The notes beneath the pieces are model-generated. The model was given only the letters and a program-made list of their open reading frames with translations, was not told the DNA's origin and did not search any database. This document shows positions 16,512-24,379 of a stretch of DNA of 40,713 bases, in pieces; within the stretch, counting starts at the first letter, position 1, and each line of letters begins with the position of its first letter. Made by a program: the position numbers and the translations under genes. The DNA comes from an uncultured Oscillospiraceae bacterium (GTDB lineage Bacteria > Bacillota > Clostridia > Oscillospirales > Oscillospiraceae): positions 1 to 40,713 of the forward strand of contig CALXDZ010000141.1 in assembly GCA_944387205.1 (NCBI GenBank), given 5' to 3'.

Positions 16512-17231
16512 TCACTTTCCAAATAAGATGTCCTGGAGGTCATAGACCCCCGCCGGCATGGCCGGCAGCAGCCGGGCCACATGATAGGCCCCGCTGGCAA
16601 AGATCTGGCGGCTGGCGGCCCGGTGGGTGATCTCCAGCTCCTCGTCGGTGCCGAAGAAGTGGACCGTGTGGGTGCCGGCCACGGTGCCGCCCCGGAGGGC
16701 GTGGATGCCCACCTCGCCGCTCTTGCGGGGGCCGCACAGGCCCTCCCGGCCGTAGACCGGGGTCAGGGCATGGTCCGGATCCAGGGCCTGGAGCAGCAGC
16801 TTGGCGGTGCCGCTGGTGGCGTCGGCCTTTTTGTTGTGATGGGTCTCGGTGATCTCCACGTCAAAGTCCGGCAGCAGCGTGGAGGAGACCTGGGAGAGGA
16901 TGCGGCACAGCACCGCCACGCCCAGGGAGAAGTTGGCGCTCCACAGCACCGGCGCGGCCGCCCCGGCGGAGCGCAGCAGCGCCAGCTGCTCCTGGCTCAG
17001 CCCGGTGACGCCGGAGAGGTAGGGGGTGGCGGTGGCCTTCACATATTCCACCACTGCCTCCAGAGCCGCGGGGGAGGAGAAGTCCACCACCACGTCGGCG
17101 CACTTGCCCAGCTCCCGAAGCCGGCCCAGGTCCTCCCGGCCCAGGGCGGCCACCACCGTGTCGCCCCCGGAGAGGGCGGTCTTTTCCAGCAGGGAGCCCA
17201 TGCGGCCCCGGCCGATCAGAAGAAATCTCAT
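16512..17231 (-). CDS. dapB: 4-hydroxy-tetrahydrodipicolinate reductase
   Basis: Reduces the DapA product with NAD(P)H. The 239-residue protein has the nucleotide loop GRGRMG (7-12), the SGVTGLS segment, the catalytic ETHHNKKAD (129-137) and ATSGTA substrate loop (usually PSGTA; the proline is replaced by threonine here). The dapA stop overlaps the ATG (ATGA), so translation is coupled. Slightly shorter than E. coli DapB (273), mainly at the N-terminal Rossmann loops. Confidence 0.95.
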   Translation of the reverse strand: MRFLLIGRGRMGSLLEKTALSGGDTVVAALGREDLGRLRELGKCADVVVDFSSPAALEAVVEYVKATATPYLSGVTGLSQEQLALLRSAGAAAPVLWSANFSLGVAVLCRILSQVSSTLLPDFDVEITETHHNKKADATSGTAKLLLQALDPDHALTPVYGREGLCGPRKSGEVGIHALRGGTVAGTHTVHFFGTDEELEITHRAASRQIFASGAYHVARLLPAMPAGVYDLQDILFGK

Positions 17232-18115
17232 ACCAGGCCCGCCTCGGCCAGGGTGGCCCGCAGGGTGGCGGAGGCACCCTCGCTCATCTCACAAAGGGGC
17301 AGGCGCATGGGCCCCACGCCCATGCCCATCATGTTCATGGCGGTCTTGACGGGGATGGGGTTGACCTCCAGGAACAGGTGGTTCATCACCTGCAGGTACT
17401 TCAGGTAGATCTCCCGGGCCTTGTTCTGGTCGCCGGTCAGGTACTCCTGGACCATCTGGTGGCACTCGGCGGGCTGGATGTTGGCCCAGACAGAGATGAC
17501 GCCGCTGCCGCCCAGGGACAAAATGGGGATGGTGATGTCGTCGTTGCCGCTCCACAGGGCAAAGTCAGGTCCCACGCAGTGGGCGATCTTGGCGGCATAG
17601 CTCATGTCGCCGGAGGCCTCCTTCATGCCGCAGATGTTGGGGTGCTTGGCCAGACGCTCCACTACGGACACGGGGATGGAGCAGCCGGTGCGGCCGGGCA
17701 CGTTATAGACCAAGCAGGGGATGTGCACCGCGTCAGCCACGGTGACGAAGTGGCGGTACATGCCCTCGGCGTTGGCCTTGTTGTAGTAGGGGGTGATCAG
17801 CAGCAGACCGTCGGCACCGGCGGCCTCATAGGCCAGGCTCTTTTCCAGCATGGTCTGGGTGCAGTTGGAGCCGCTGCCGGCGATGACGGGGACCCGGCCC
17901 GCAACCTGCTCCACTACGAACTTGCACACGGCCAGATCCTCCTCATGGGTCATGGTAGCGGACTCGCCGGTGGTGCCCAGAGTCAGGATGCCGTCGGTGC
18001 CATGGGAGATGTGAAACTCCACCAGCTCACCCAGCTTGTGGAAATTGACGGAGCCGTCCTCGTGGAAGGGAGTGATGAGGGCGACGATGGAACCAGTCAG
18101 ACCATTGAGCTTCAT
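17228..18115 (-). CDS. dapA: 4-hydroxy-tetrahydrodipicolinate synthase
   Basis: Condenses pyruvate with aspartate semialdehyde, the first step of the lysine branch. The 295-residue protein shows GTTGES (47-52), the YNVPGRT motif (137-143) and the Schiff-base lysine Lys165 in GMKEASGD. AAGGAGG precedes the ATG. It is the first gene of the dapA-dapB-dapH operon and lies directly behind a lysine riboswitch and its terminator, so it should be switched off by excess lysine. Confidence 0.95.
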   Translation of the reverse strand: MKLNGLTGSIVALITPFHEDGSVNFHKLGELVEFHISHGTDGILTLGTTGESATMTHEEDLAVCKFVVEQVAGRVPVIAGSGSNCTQTMLEKSLAYEAAGADGLLLITPYYNKANAEGMYRHFVTVADAVHIPCLVYNVPGRTGCSIPVSVVERLAKHPNICGMKEASGDMSYAAKIAHCVGPDFALWSGNDDITIPILSLGGSGVISVWANIQPAECHQMVQEYLTGDQNKAREIYLKYLQVMNHLFLEVNPIPVKTAMNMMGMGVGPMRLPLCEMSEGASATLRATLAEAGLV

Positions 18116-18166
18116 AATTGTATCCTCCTTGTGTTTGATTTGCCTGTCGTTTCTGGTCTCGGCGAC

Positions 18167-18198
18167 AAAAAAAGTCGGTAGAGACGCTCTCTACCGAC
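18167..18198 (-). terminator. Lysine riboswitch terminator before dapA
   Basis: A perfect eleven-base stem (GTCGGTAGAGA with TCTCTACCGAC) and three-base loop, followed on the minus strand by seven T residues. It lies between the riboswitch and dapA. Confidence 0.9.
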
Positions 18199-18243
18199 AT
18201 CTTCAGCGCGGGCCCTTTTCCTGCCGCGATGTTTCCGTAAGCA

Positions 18244-18401
18244 GATAGCGCAACCGCGGCAGCGCCGCGGACAGTCCCGGAGATGTTCTCCCCGGGCCCA
18301 CCCCGCCTCCATACCTGGAAAGCGGAATTCGGCGGAGTCGCTTCCTGCCACGCTCACAGCCCGTCGGCTCCCGTGGCGCTCGTCTCGTCCGCACCTCTAT
18401 C
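18244..18401 (-). ncRNA. Lysine riboswitch controlling dapA-dapB-dapH
   Basis: On the minus strand the aptamer opens with GATAGAGGTGCG (P1 and the conserved GAGGTGCG), contains GCCGAA in the middle and ACTGTC near the end, and closes with GCTATC, which pairs with the opening GATAG. These are the core conserved segments of the lysine (L box) riboswitch. Followed at once by the terminator at 18167-18198. Confidence 0.92.
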
Positions 18402-18410
18402 GTTTTGCAA

Positions 18411-18439
18411 ATCATACCACCTTTTTCCCGCCTGCGCAA
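18411..18439 (-). promoter_or_regulatory. Promoter of the lysine-riboswitch/dap operon
   Basis: TTGCGC and TATGAT are 17 bases apart on the minus strand, ending ten bases before the riboswitch P1 stem. Confidence 0.7.
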
Positions 18440-18541
18440 GGGGGTTATGAGGGGAAAACCATTCAAAAAGTGCTCTCCTGCCCGAAAATTCCAGAGCAGG
18501 AGGGGAAAAAGGGTGTTTTCCTTCCCTGGAAAAAATTTTTG

Positions 18542-18550
18542 TGCTACAAT
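18542..18550 (+). promoter_or_regulatory. Extended -10 promoter of the M20 hydrolase gene
   Basis: TGCTACAAT is an extended -10 element, 40 bases before the ATG at 18590. No convincing -35 element is seen. Confidence 0.5.
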
Positions 18551-18589
18551 GGCCAAAAGAAACCAAAGCCGCAGAAGGAGGAATCCAAT

Positions 18590-19687
18590 ATGACCGTTGT
18601 GAGCCATCGCCGTCGCCTGCACCAGATCCCGGAGCTGGACCGGGAGCTGCCTCAGACCCTGGCCTATGTCCGGGGTGTGTTGGAGGAGCTGCCCTGCACC
18701 GTTTTCAGCCCCACGCCGGGGTCGGTGTGCGCCTTTTTGGACGCCGGGAGGGAGGAGACCGTGGCCTTCCGGGCGGACATGGACGCCCTGCCGGTGGAGG
18801 AGGAGACCGGGCTGCCCTATGCCTCCCGCCATCCGGGGAAGATGCACGCCTGCGGTCACGACGGCCACACGGCCATGCTGCTGGACCTCCTCCGCCGTGC
18901 AGCGGAACAGAGGGATAGGCTGCCCCGGAACGTGCTGGCGGTGTTCCAGCCGGCGGAGGAGACCACCGGAGGGGCGGAGGCCCTGTGCCAAAGCGGCGTG
19001 CTGGAGGAGCACCGGGTGAGGCGGATCTTCGGCCTCCACCTGTGGCCGGGCCTGCCCGCGGGCACGCTGTGGAGCTGCCCTGGGCCCCTGATGGCCCGCA
19101 GCAGCGAGGTCAGCCTCTATGTCACCGGCAAGGGGGTCCACATCTCCCGGGCGGAGGAGGGGCGGGACGCCCTGTGGGCCGCCTGCCGCTTCCTGCAGGA
19201 GGCCTACCGCCTGGCCCGGGAGCTGCCGGGGCAGCGGCGGGTGCTGCGGTTCGGACGGATGGACAGCGGCTCCGTCCGCAACGCCGTCAGCGACTGCACG
19301 GAGCTTTTGGGGAGTCTCCGGTCCTTTGACGACGCCACCTTTGAGGCCATGAAGGCGGGGCTTCAGGGCGCGGCGGAGCAGGTGGCGGAGGAGACGGGCT
19401 GCCGGCTGGACCTGACCATCAGCAGCGGCTATCCGCCGGTGAGAAACGATGAGGCGCTCTATCGGGCTGTCTGCGAGGCTCTGGGAGAGGGAGCCCCGGG
19501 CCCTGTGGAAACGCCGGCACTGGCGGCGGAGGACTTCTCCTTCTACCAGCGTCAGGTGCCGGGGGTATTCTTCTGGCTGGGCGTGGGGGACACGCCGGAG
19601 CTTCACGCCCCCAACTTCGCCTTTGACGACGAGCTGGTGCTGCCCCGGGGGGCGGACTTCCTGGAAAAACTGATGCTGCTGCCTTGA
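18590..19687 (+). CDS. M20-family amidohydrolase, candidate N-acetyl-diaminopimelate deacetylase
   Basis: A 365-residue zinc-dependent M20 peptidase/amidohydrolase. Metal-binding and catalytic signatures are RADMDALPVEEETG (62-75), MHACGHDGH (85-93), PAEETTGG (121-128), GLHLWPGLPAG, and LHAPNFAFDDE near the C-terminus. These fit the hippurate hydrolase/N-acyl amino acid hydrolase group, which includes N-acetyl-LL-diaminopimelate deacetylase. It is divergent from the dapA-dapB-dapH operon, whose DapH makes the acetylated intermediate, so this activity is the likely one (inference). AAGGAGG lies seven bases before the ATG. Not under the lysine riboswitch. Confidence 0.85.
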   Translation: MTVVSHRRRLHQIPELDRELPQTLAYVRGVLEELPCTVFSPTPGSVCAFLDAGREETVAFRADMDALPVEEETGLPYASRHPGKMHACGHDGHTAMLLDLLRRAAEQRDRLPRNVLAVFQPAEETTGGAEALCQSGVLEEHRVRRIFGLHLWPGLPAGTLWSCPGPLMARSSEVSLYVTGKGVHISRAEEGRDALWAACRFLQEAYRLARELPGQRRVLRFGRMDSGSVRNAVSDCTELLGSLRSFDDATFEAMKAGLQGAAEQVAEETGCRLDLTISSGYPPVRNDEALYRAVCEALGEGAPGPVETPALAAEDFSFYQRQVPGVFFWLGVGDTPELHAPNFAFDDELVLPRGADFLEKLMLLP

Positions 19688-19791
19688 TCGGGAGGCGCAA
19701 CGGCCGGTTGCGGCTTTGACAGCCCAAAGCGGTGGCGTTTGGGCCGATGCTCTGGTATGCTGGGGAAAACCAAGAAAAAGGAGGCGGGGCC

Positions 19792-19905
19792 ATGACGCTG
19801 GGGGAGAAGCTCCAGGATCTGCGGATGGAGGCAGGCCTTTCCCAGGAGGACCTGGCAGAGGAGCCTATATTGGAAGAATCGAATTTTAGTATGAATGGGG
19901 AGTGA
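19792..19905 (+). pseudogene. Truncated XRE-type regulator remnant
   Basis: A 37-codon frame starting MTLGEKLQDLRMEAGLSQ, the first half of an XRE/Cro-type helix-turn-helix. After residue 23 the recognition helix is lost and the frame runs into unrelated EPILEESNFSMNGE and a stop. It keeps a strong ribosome site (AAAAGGAGG) and a TGGTATGCT extended -10 element, so it may still be transcribed. Most likely a regulator gene cut down by deletion. A genuine small protein cannot be ruled out. Confidence 0.5.
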
Positions 19906-19913
19906 GGTAACAG

Positions 19914-20096
19914 ATGACGGACGCTTCGCGTTATGCGCTGTTTGGCATACTGGCATTGATTTCGTTCATTTTCTACCCTGTGGTTTTGGGCCGGATGATG
20001 AAACAGGTGAAGAAGGGAGAAACCACCGCTCTGGAAGGGTTCATCTTAGCCGTGTTCGGGATCTGCATCTATCTGTGGATCCTTTCGTTCGCTTGA
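19914..20096 (+). CDS. Small two-helix membrane protein, unknown
   Basis: A 60-residue protein with two hydrophobic stretches: YALFGILALISFIFYPVVLG (residues 7-26) and LEGFILAVFGICIYLWILSF (40-59). A basic loop, RMMKQVKKGE, lies between them. GAGG precedes the ATG. It follows the XRE remnant by eight bases, and many XRE regulators in this phylum sit beside or carry membrane segments, so the pair may be the wreck of one locus. No function is recognised. Confidence 0.55.
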   Translation: MTDASRYALFGILALISFIFYPVVLGRMMKQVKKGETTALEGFILAVFGICIYLWILSFA

Positions 20097-20156
20097 CCAG
20101 GCGGAAGACCTTTGCCCAGCAGAAGGTTTGCGCTTTGTAAGCACGATAGAGAGAAG

Positions 20157-20189
20157 GACGGGGGCGGGTCCGCTCCCGTCTTTCTCTTT
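20157..20189 (+). terminator. Terminator after the small membrane protein gene
   Basis: GACGGG-GGCGG-GTC-CGC-TCCCGTC forms a GC-rich hairpin followed by TTTCTCTTT. The remaining part of 20190-20388 holds only GC-rich sequence and one hairpin; no gene is seen. Confidence 0.6.
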
Positions 20190-20269
20190 GCGCCTGGGGG
20201 AAGCGTGGGCGAAGCGCTCCGGGGGCAAAGGCGGGACCCGTTCCCCCCGGGGCCCCGGCCGCACTGAAA

Positions 20270-20301
20270 CGAGGCCTAGCGCATATCGGCGCCAGGCCTC
20301 G
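20270..20301 (-). terminator. Strong hairpin, possible terminator of the aminotransferase gene
   Basis: CGAGGCCT and AGGCCTCG pair, with an additional GCGC/GCGC-like inner stem. On the minus strand only three T residues follow, so termination would be weak. It lies 90 bases past the stop of the gene at 20389. Confidence 0.4.
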
Positions 20302-20388
20302 TAAAGCCTTTCTCTTATTTGGTCCGGGGACTGGGAAAGCCTGCGCGCGCTTCCCGCCGCGCGGTTCGGCTGTTTCCTCCGGAAAAGA

Positions 20389-21525
20389 TCACAGGCTTTG
20401 GAGGAACCGCTCCAGCCGGTCCATGCCCTCCTTCAGGGCGTCGTCTCCATAGCAGTAGGAGATCCGCACGAAGCCCTCAGCGGAGAAGCAGGACCCGGGA
20501 GTCAGGGCCAGGCCCGCCTCCTGAATCATCCGGGTGCAGAATTCCCCAGAGGGGATGCCATATTTTTCAATGGACGGGAAAAGATAAAAGGCACCCTCCG
20601 GCTTTTCCACCTCCAGGCCCATGGCCTGCAGCCGGCCCCAGACATAGTCCCGCCGGCGGCGGAAGGTCTCCTTTTCCTGGGAGTTATCGTATTGCAGGGC
20701 CTCCACGCAGGCTTGCTGGGTGAAGGCGGACACGGACACCACGCTGTACTGGTGGACCTTCTGGATCTGCTCCACCACCGGGGCGTCCGCCAGCAGGTAG
20801 CCCAGGCGCCAGCCGGTCATGGAGTAGGGCTTGGAGAAGCTCTGGATCACCACGATCCGGTCCCGCAGCTCGGGAAAGGCGGAGAAGGCGGGGCAGGGGC
20901 CGTCGTAGCACAGCTGACGGTACACCTCGTCGCACAGCACGAACACCGGCTGATCCCGCAGCACCTGCCGCAGGCCCTCCAGGGTGGCCCGGGAGTAGAC
21001 CCGGCCGGTGGGGTTGTTGGGGGAGGTGAGGATCACGGCCTTGGTCCGGGGCGTCAGGGCGGAGCGGAGGGCCTCCTCCGTCAGCTGGAAGCCGGTGCGC
21101 TCCGTGGGGACCTTCACCGGCACGCCCCGGCACATCTGCACGATGTATTCATAGAGGCCGAAGGCGGGAGTGGGGATGATGACCTCGTCCCCCGGATTCA
21201 GGATGGCGAACAGGGCGGCGAAGATGCCCTCGGTGGCGCCCACGGTGACGATGACCTCCTCGGGGCGGTAGGACAGACCGCTGCGGCGGGCCTCAAAATC
21301 GGCGATGGCCTCCTTGAGCCAGGGGCGGCCGTTGTTCTCCGGGTAGTGGGTGTCCCCCTGGTCCAGGGCGGCCTTGGCCGCGGCCCGGATGGCGGGGGCG
21401 GTGTCAAAGTCCGGCTCTCCCAACGTCAGGGTCATGCAGCCGGGGGTCTGGCGGGCCAACTGGGTAAACACCCGGATGCCGCTGCGCTCCACGCCCAGCA
21501 CCGCCTGATTCATGGTCAGTTCCAT
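20389..21525 (-). CDS. Class I/II PLP aminotransferase, candidate N-acetyl-LL-DAP aminotransferase
   Basis: A 378-residue fold-type I aminotransferase. Visible signatures are GEPDFDTAP (36-44), the SPNNPTG motif (168-174), CDEVY (198-202) and the PLP lysine Lys232 in QSFSKPYSMTGWRLGY. AAGGAG lies nine bases before the ATG at 21525. The annotation 'aspartate/aromatic aminotransferase' would fit equally by sequence. Its place beside DapH and an M20 deacetylase makes it a good candidate for PatA, the aminotransferase between these two steps. In that case the window holds the full DapA-DapB-DapH-PatA-deacetylase route. Medium confidence on substrate, high on family. Confidence 0.85.
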   Translation of the reverse strand: MELTMNQAVLGVERSGIRVFTQLARQTPGCMTLTLGEPDFDTAPAIRAAAKAALDQGDTHYPENNGRPWLKEAIADFEARRSGLSYRPEEVIVTVGATEGIFAALFAILNPGDEVIIPTPAFGLYEYIVQMCRGVPVKVPTERTGFQLTEEALRSALTPRTKAVILTSPNNPTGRVYSRATLEGLRQVLRDQPVFVLCDEVYRQLCYDGPCPAFSAFPELRDRIVVIQSFSKPYSMTGWRLGYLLADAPVVEQIQKVHQYSVVSVSAFTQQACVEALQYDNSQEKETFRRRRDYVWGRLQAMGLEVEKPEGAFYLFPSIEKYGIPSGEFCTRMIQEAGLALTPGSCFSAEGFVRISYCYGDDALKEGMDRLERFLQSL

Positions 21526-21597
21526 CGCTCAACGCTCCTTACTCTTTTTTCGTGTCAGTATACTGCCCCGGAGGGGGAAAGTCAACGCAGACGGACG

Positions 21598-21626
21598 AAA
21601 AAACCCCGGAGCCGCAGGCTCCGGGG
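21598..21626 (-). terminator. Terminator of the small membrane protein gene at 21643
   Basis: CCCCGGAGCC and GGCTCCGGGG form a perfect ten-base stem with a three-base loop. The minus strand continues with six T residues. Confidence 0.85.
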
Positions 21627-21642
21627 ACAGAAACAGCATATT

Positions 21643-21969
21643 TCACAGAAACATACTCAAGAGACCGGCCGCAATGGTAATACCAACCAGGATGCAGGCC
21701 AATGGCCGGCGATGGGGCACCAGAAAAAACAGTGCCACACCGATCGCCATAGGCAGTAAGCTCAGCCAGACCCAGGAGTTCCGGCTTTGGAGATTGGCGG
21801 GACGGCCCACAGTGCTGATAAGCGTCAGCAGAAAGCCGATGAATACAGCGGACAGAAAAAGGGCAATGGACCAGTTTTGCTTTTTCAGCGCAAACATCAG
21901 TGTGGTGACCACAATAGCGACCACACCAAAGGAAATAAAGAGGAGAAAAAAGATCGCGATATGCGTCAC
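21643..21969 (-). CDS. Small integral membrane protein, unknown
   Basis: A protein of about 108 residues made almost wholly of hydrophobic segments: IAIFFLLFISFGVVAIVVTT, SIALFLSAVFIGFLLTLIST, a third around SLLPMAIGVALFFLV, and CILVGITIAAGLLSMFL at the C-terminus. The start is uncertain. I chose the GTG at 21969, because the promoter (22058-22086) would put the upstream ATG at 22044 only about seven bases into the transcript, and translation from it gives an atypical N-terminus. The ribosome site would be a run of G residues. No family recognised. Confidence 0.55.
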   Translation of the reverse strand: MTHIAIFFLLFISFGVVAIVVTTLMFALKKQNWSIALFLSAVFIGFLLTLISTVGRPANLQSRNSWVWLSLLPMAIGVALFFLVPHRRPLACILVGITIAAGLLSMFL

Positions 21970-22057
21970 CCCCCCCTGAAACGATGCTGCCGGAAAGCCG
22001 ACGCAAAAAGAAATGCGGACAGCTTGCCCTTGGCTGACAAACATTTGGCCTGGGGCC

Positions 22058-22086
22058 ATTATAACAGACATCTTCTGCCGGGGCAA
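22058..22086 (-). promoter_or_regulatory. Promoter of the small membrane protein gene
   Basis: TTGCCC (22086-22081) and a perfect TATAAT (22063-22058) are 17 bases apart on the minus strand. Confidence 0.7.
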
Positions 22087-22240
22087 GGGGGACAGGGAAT
22101 TTTGTACCCGGCTAAGGAAACAAAAATACAGAAAAAGCAAGCAGGAAGAATCATATGTCCCTCCAGAATGAAGAAAGTGAAAAAATGGAGGGGAAACCGA
22201 ATTTTTAACAGCACTTTGTGAAAAAAATCGCAGGCTTATC

Positions 22241-22269
22241 TTGCAAAACAACCTGAGAACCGATATAAT
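22241..22269 (+). promoter_or_regulatory. Promoter of the [FeFe] hydrogenase gene
   Basis: TTGCAA and a perfect TATAAT separated by 17 bases; the start should be near 22276. This position argues against the ATG at 22282 as the translation start. Confidence 0.8.
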
Positions 22270-22326
22270 GTAAACGAATCAATGGGAAATTTACTATTTT
22301 TGGATATATCATGGGAGGAAAAGACC

Positions 22327-23844
22327 TTGAGAGGAATTCACAGCGTAGTTGACGACATCCGCCGCAACGTGTTTACAGAAGTGGCACGTTTGGCCTATGA
22401 AGGCGGCGACTATTCCCGTATCGATCTTTTACCCTATAAGATCGTACCCGGTGAGGAGGCCCGCTACCGCCACGATATCTTCCTGGAGCGGGCCATTGTC
22501 ACTGAGCGGCTGCGCCTGGCTTGCGGCCTGCCCCTGCGGCCCGTCAGCGTCCATGCGCCTGCCAGCGACGGCATTGAAGAGGCGGCCCTGCCGGAGAAGT
22601 ACTATGAGCCGCCTCTCATCAACATCATTCCCTTTGCCTGCAACGCCTGTCCCCCCAAGGAGATCCGCGTCTCCTCCAACTGCCAGGGCTGCCTGTCCCA
22701 TCCCTGTCAGGCCGTCTGTCCCCGGGATGCCATTGTCATTGGCAAGGATGGCAAGAGTTCCATCGACCAGTCCAAGTGCATCAAGTGCGGCAAGTGCCAG
22801 AAGGAGTGCCCTTACAACGCCATCAGCAAGCTGGAGCGGCCCTGTGCTGCTGCCTGCGGCATGGACGCCATCGGTTCCGACGAGTTTGGCCGGGCCAAGA
22901 TCGACTATGACCGCTGCGTTTCCTGCGGCATGTGCCTGGTCAACTGCCCCTTTGCCGCCATTGCCGACAAGAGCCAGATCTTCCAGCTGATCCACGCCAT
23001 CAAGTCCGGCGACGAGGTCATCGCCTGTGTGGCCCCTGCCTTTGTGGGCCAGTTCGGCAAGGATGCCACCCCCGCCAAGCTCAAGGCTGCCATGCGCATC
23101 CTGGGCTTTGCTGATACCGTGGAGGTAGCCATCGGCGCCGACATGTGCACCGTGGAGGAGGCCCATGACTTCCTGGAGAAGGTGCCCAAAGAGCAGCCCT
23201 TTATGGCCACCTCCTGCTGCCCTGCTTGGAGCATGATGGCCAAGAAATATTTCCCCCAGTTCAAGGACTATATCTCCATGGCCATGACCCCCATGGTGCT
23301 TACCGCCCGGTTGGTGAAAAAGGAGCACCCAAAGGCCAAGATCGTCTTTGTGGGACCCTGTGCTGCCAAGAAGCTGGAGGCCTCCCGTCGGACCGTCCGC
23401 TCCGATGTGGACTTTGTGCTGACCTTTGAGGAACTCCAGGGCATGTTTGATGCCAAGGAGATCGACTTTACTCAGATCCAGGCTGATCCTGATGACGACT
23501 TTACCGCCGGCACCGCTGCGGGCCGGGGCTTTGCCGTGGGCGGCGGTGTGGCTGCCGCCGTGGCTGAGGCCATCCGACACATCGATCCGGACCGGGAGGT
23601 CAAGGTGGACTACGGCGACGGCTTGAAGGAGTGCCGCAAGATGCTCATGCTGGCCAAGGCCGGCAAACGGGACGGCTATCTGCTGGAGGGCATGGGCTGC
23701 CCCGGCGGCTGCGTGGCCGGCGCTGGTACCATCCGCTCTGTCCATGATGCGGCTATGGATGTCCAAGTCTATAAGACTGAAGCGGAAAAGCAGAGCGCTT
23801 TGGAGAGCGAGTATGCCGACCGTTTGAAGGACGTGGAGGAGTAA
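22327..23844 (+). CDS. Monomeric [FeFe] hydrogenase, group B-like
   Basis: Catalyses reversible proton reduction with ferredoxin. The N-terminal part carries four cysteine groups for [4Fe-4S] clusters: Cys119-131, CIKCGKCQKEC (151-161), Cys173/177 and CVSCGMCLVNC (197-207). The H-cluster domain has TSCCPAW (295-301), FVGPCAAKK (341-349) and GMGCPGGC (455-462). The glycine before PC, in place of the usual methionine, and the N-terminal IRRNVFTEVARLAYE are features I associate with group B enzymes. I start at TTG 22327, eight bases after GGGAGG, giving 505 residues. The ATG at 22282 would be almost leaderless. Maturases HydE and HydF are encoded at 8341 and 13790. Confidence 0.92.
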   Translation: MRGIHSVVDDIRRNVFTEVARLAYEGGDYSRIDLLPYKIVPGEEARYRHDIFLERAIVTERLRLACGLPLRPVSVHAPASDGIEEAALPEKYYEPPLINIIPFACNACPPKEIRVSSNCQGCLSHPCQAVCPRDAIVIGKDGKSSIDQSKCIKCGKCQKECPYNAISKLERPCAAACGMDAIGSDEFGRAKIDYDRCVSCGMCLVNCPFAAIADKSQIFQLIHAIKSGDEVIACVAPAFVGQFGKDATPAKLKAAMRILGFADTVEVAIGADMCTVEEAHDFLEKVPKEQPFMATSCCPAWSMMAKKYFPQFKDYISMAMTPMVLTARLVKKEHPKAKIVFVGPCAAKKLEASRRTVRSDVDFVLTFEELQGMFDAKEIDFTQIQADPDDDFTAGTAAGRGFAVGGGVAAAVAEAIRHIDPDREVKVDYGDGLKECRKMLMLAKAGKRDGYLLEGMGCPGGCVAGAGTIRSVHDAAMDVQVYKTEAEKQSALESEYADRLKDVEE

Positions 23845-23874
23845 AGGGAAACTCCTTGTGTGAAAATTAAAGAA

Positions 23875-23910
23875 GGGCGCATTGCGGTAAGCGATGCGCC
23901 CTTTTCCTTT
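23875..23910 (+). terminator. Terminator of the hydrogenase gene
   Basis: GGGCGCAT pairs with ATGCGCCC around an eleven-base loop, followed by TTTTCCTTT. Confidence 0.8.
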
Positions 23911-23996
23911 GTCGGATTTTGCTGAACAATTTTGGCTTGAAGCTGGAAAAGACGGAGCGCATTGCATAAAAAATGCAAAAAAACGGCTGAAAGGGG

Positions 23997-24025
23997 TTGA
24001 CAAAGACTGGAAACCGTACTAGACT
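23997..24025 (+). promoter_or_regulatory. Promoter of the lysine-riboswitch/ABC transporter transcript
   Basis: A perfect TTGACA and TAGACT lie 17 bases apart, about 58 bases before the riboswitch. Confidence 0.75.
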
Positions 24026-24082
24026 GGCCACAACAAATCAATACCGTATTGCTTCGGTCGTCCCAAGGCGGCCGGAGACAGT

Positions 24083-24240
24083 GGTAGAGGCGCGGGACGC
24101 ATCAGTACCTCTCTCCCAGGGCTACAGGCAGCCGGAGGAAGGGAAAGGGCCACCGCCGAAGTGGGAACGCCGCCTGAAGGGCCGACCTGCTGGGACGCCG
24201 GAGAAGATCCGTCGGACTGTCACGTATGTGGAGCGCTATC
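24083..24240 (+). ncRNA. Second lysine riboswitch, before an amino-acid ABC transporter
   Basis: The aptamer opens GGTAGAGGCGCGGGACGC, contains CAGTA, GGAAGGGAAAGGG and GCCGAAG, and ends with GACTGTCA and GAGCGCTATC, which closes P1 with the opening GGTAG. These are the conserved blocks of the lysine riboswitch in order. It differs enough in stems from the one at 18244-18401 to be an independent copy, not a recent duplicate. Confidence 0.9.
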
Positions 24241-24283
24241 ATTGGCTGACAGGATTTTTCCTGTCCCTGCATCGTTACGTTGC

Positions 24284-24320
24284 GGCCATGGATGTTTCAC
24301 ACACATCCATGGCCTTTCTC
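24284..24320 (+). terminator. Riboswitch terminator before the transporter operon
   Basis: GGCCATGGATGT and ACATCCATGGCC form a perfect twelve-base stem with a short loop, followed by TTTCTC. Between it and the riboswitch lies a smaller GACAGG/CCTGTC hairpin at 24248-24265 that may belong to the switch. Confidence 0.8.
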
Positions 24321-24379
24321 ATTGTCTGGGCAATGCGGCTGCGATTGGAATTTTTGGAAGAAAAGGAAGGTACCCAACA

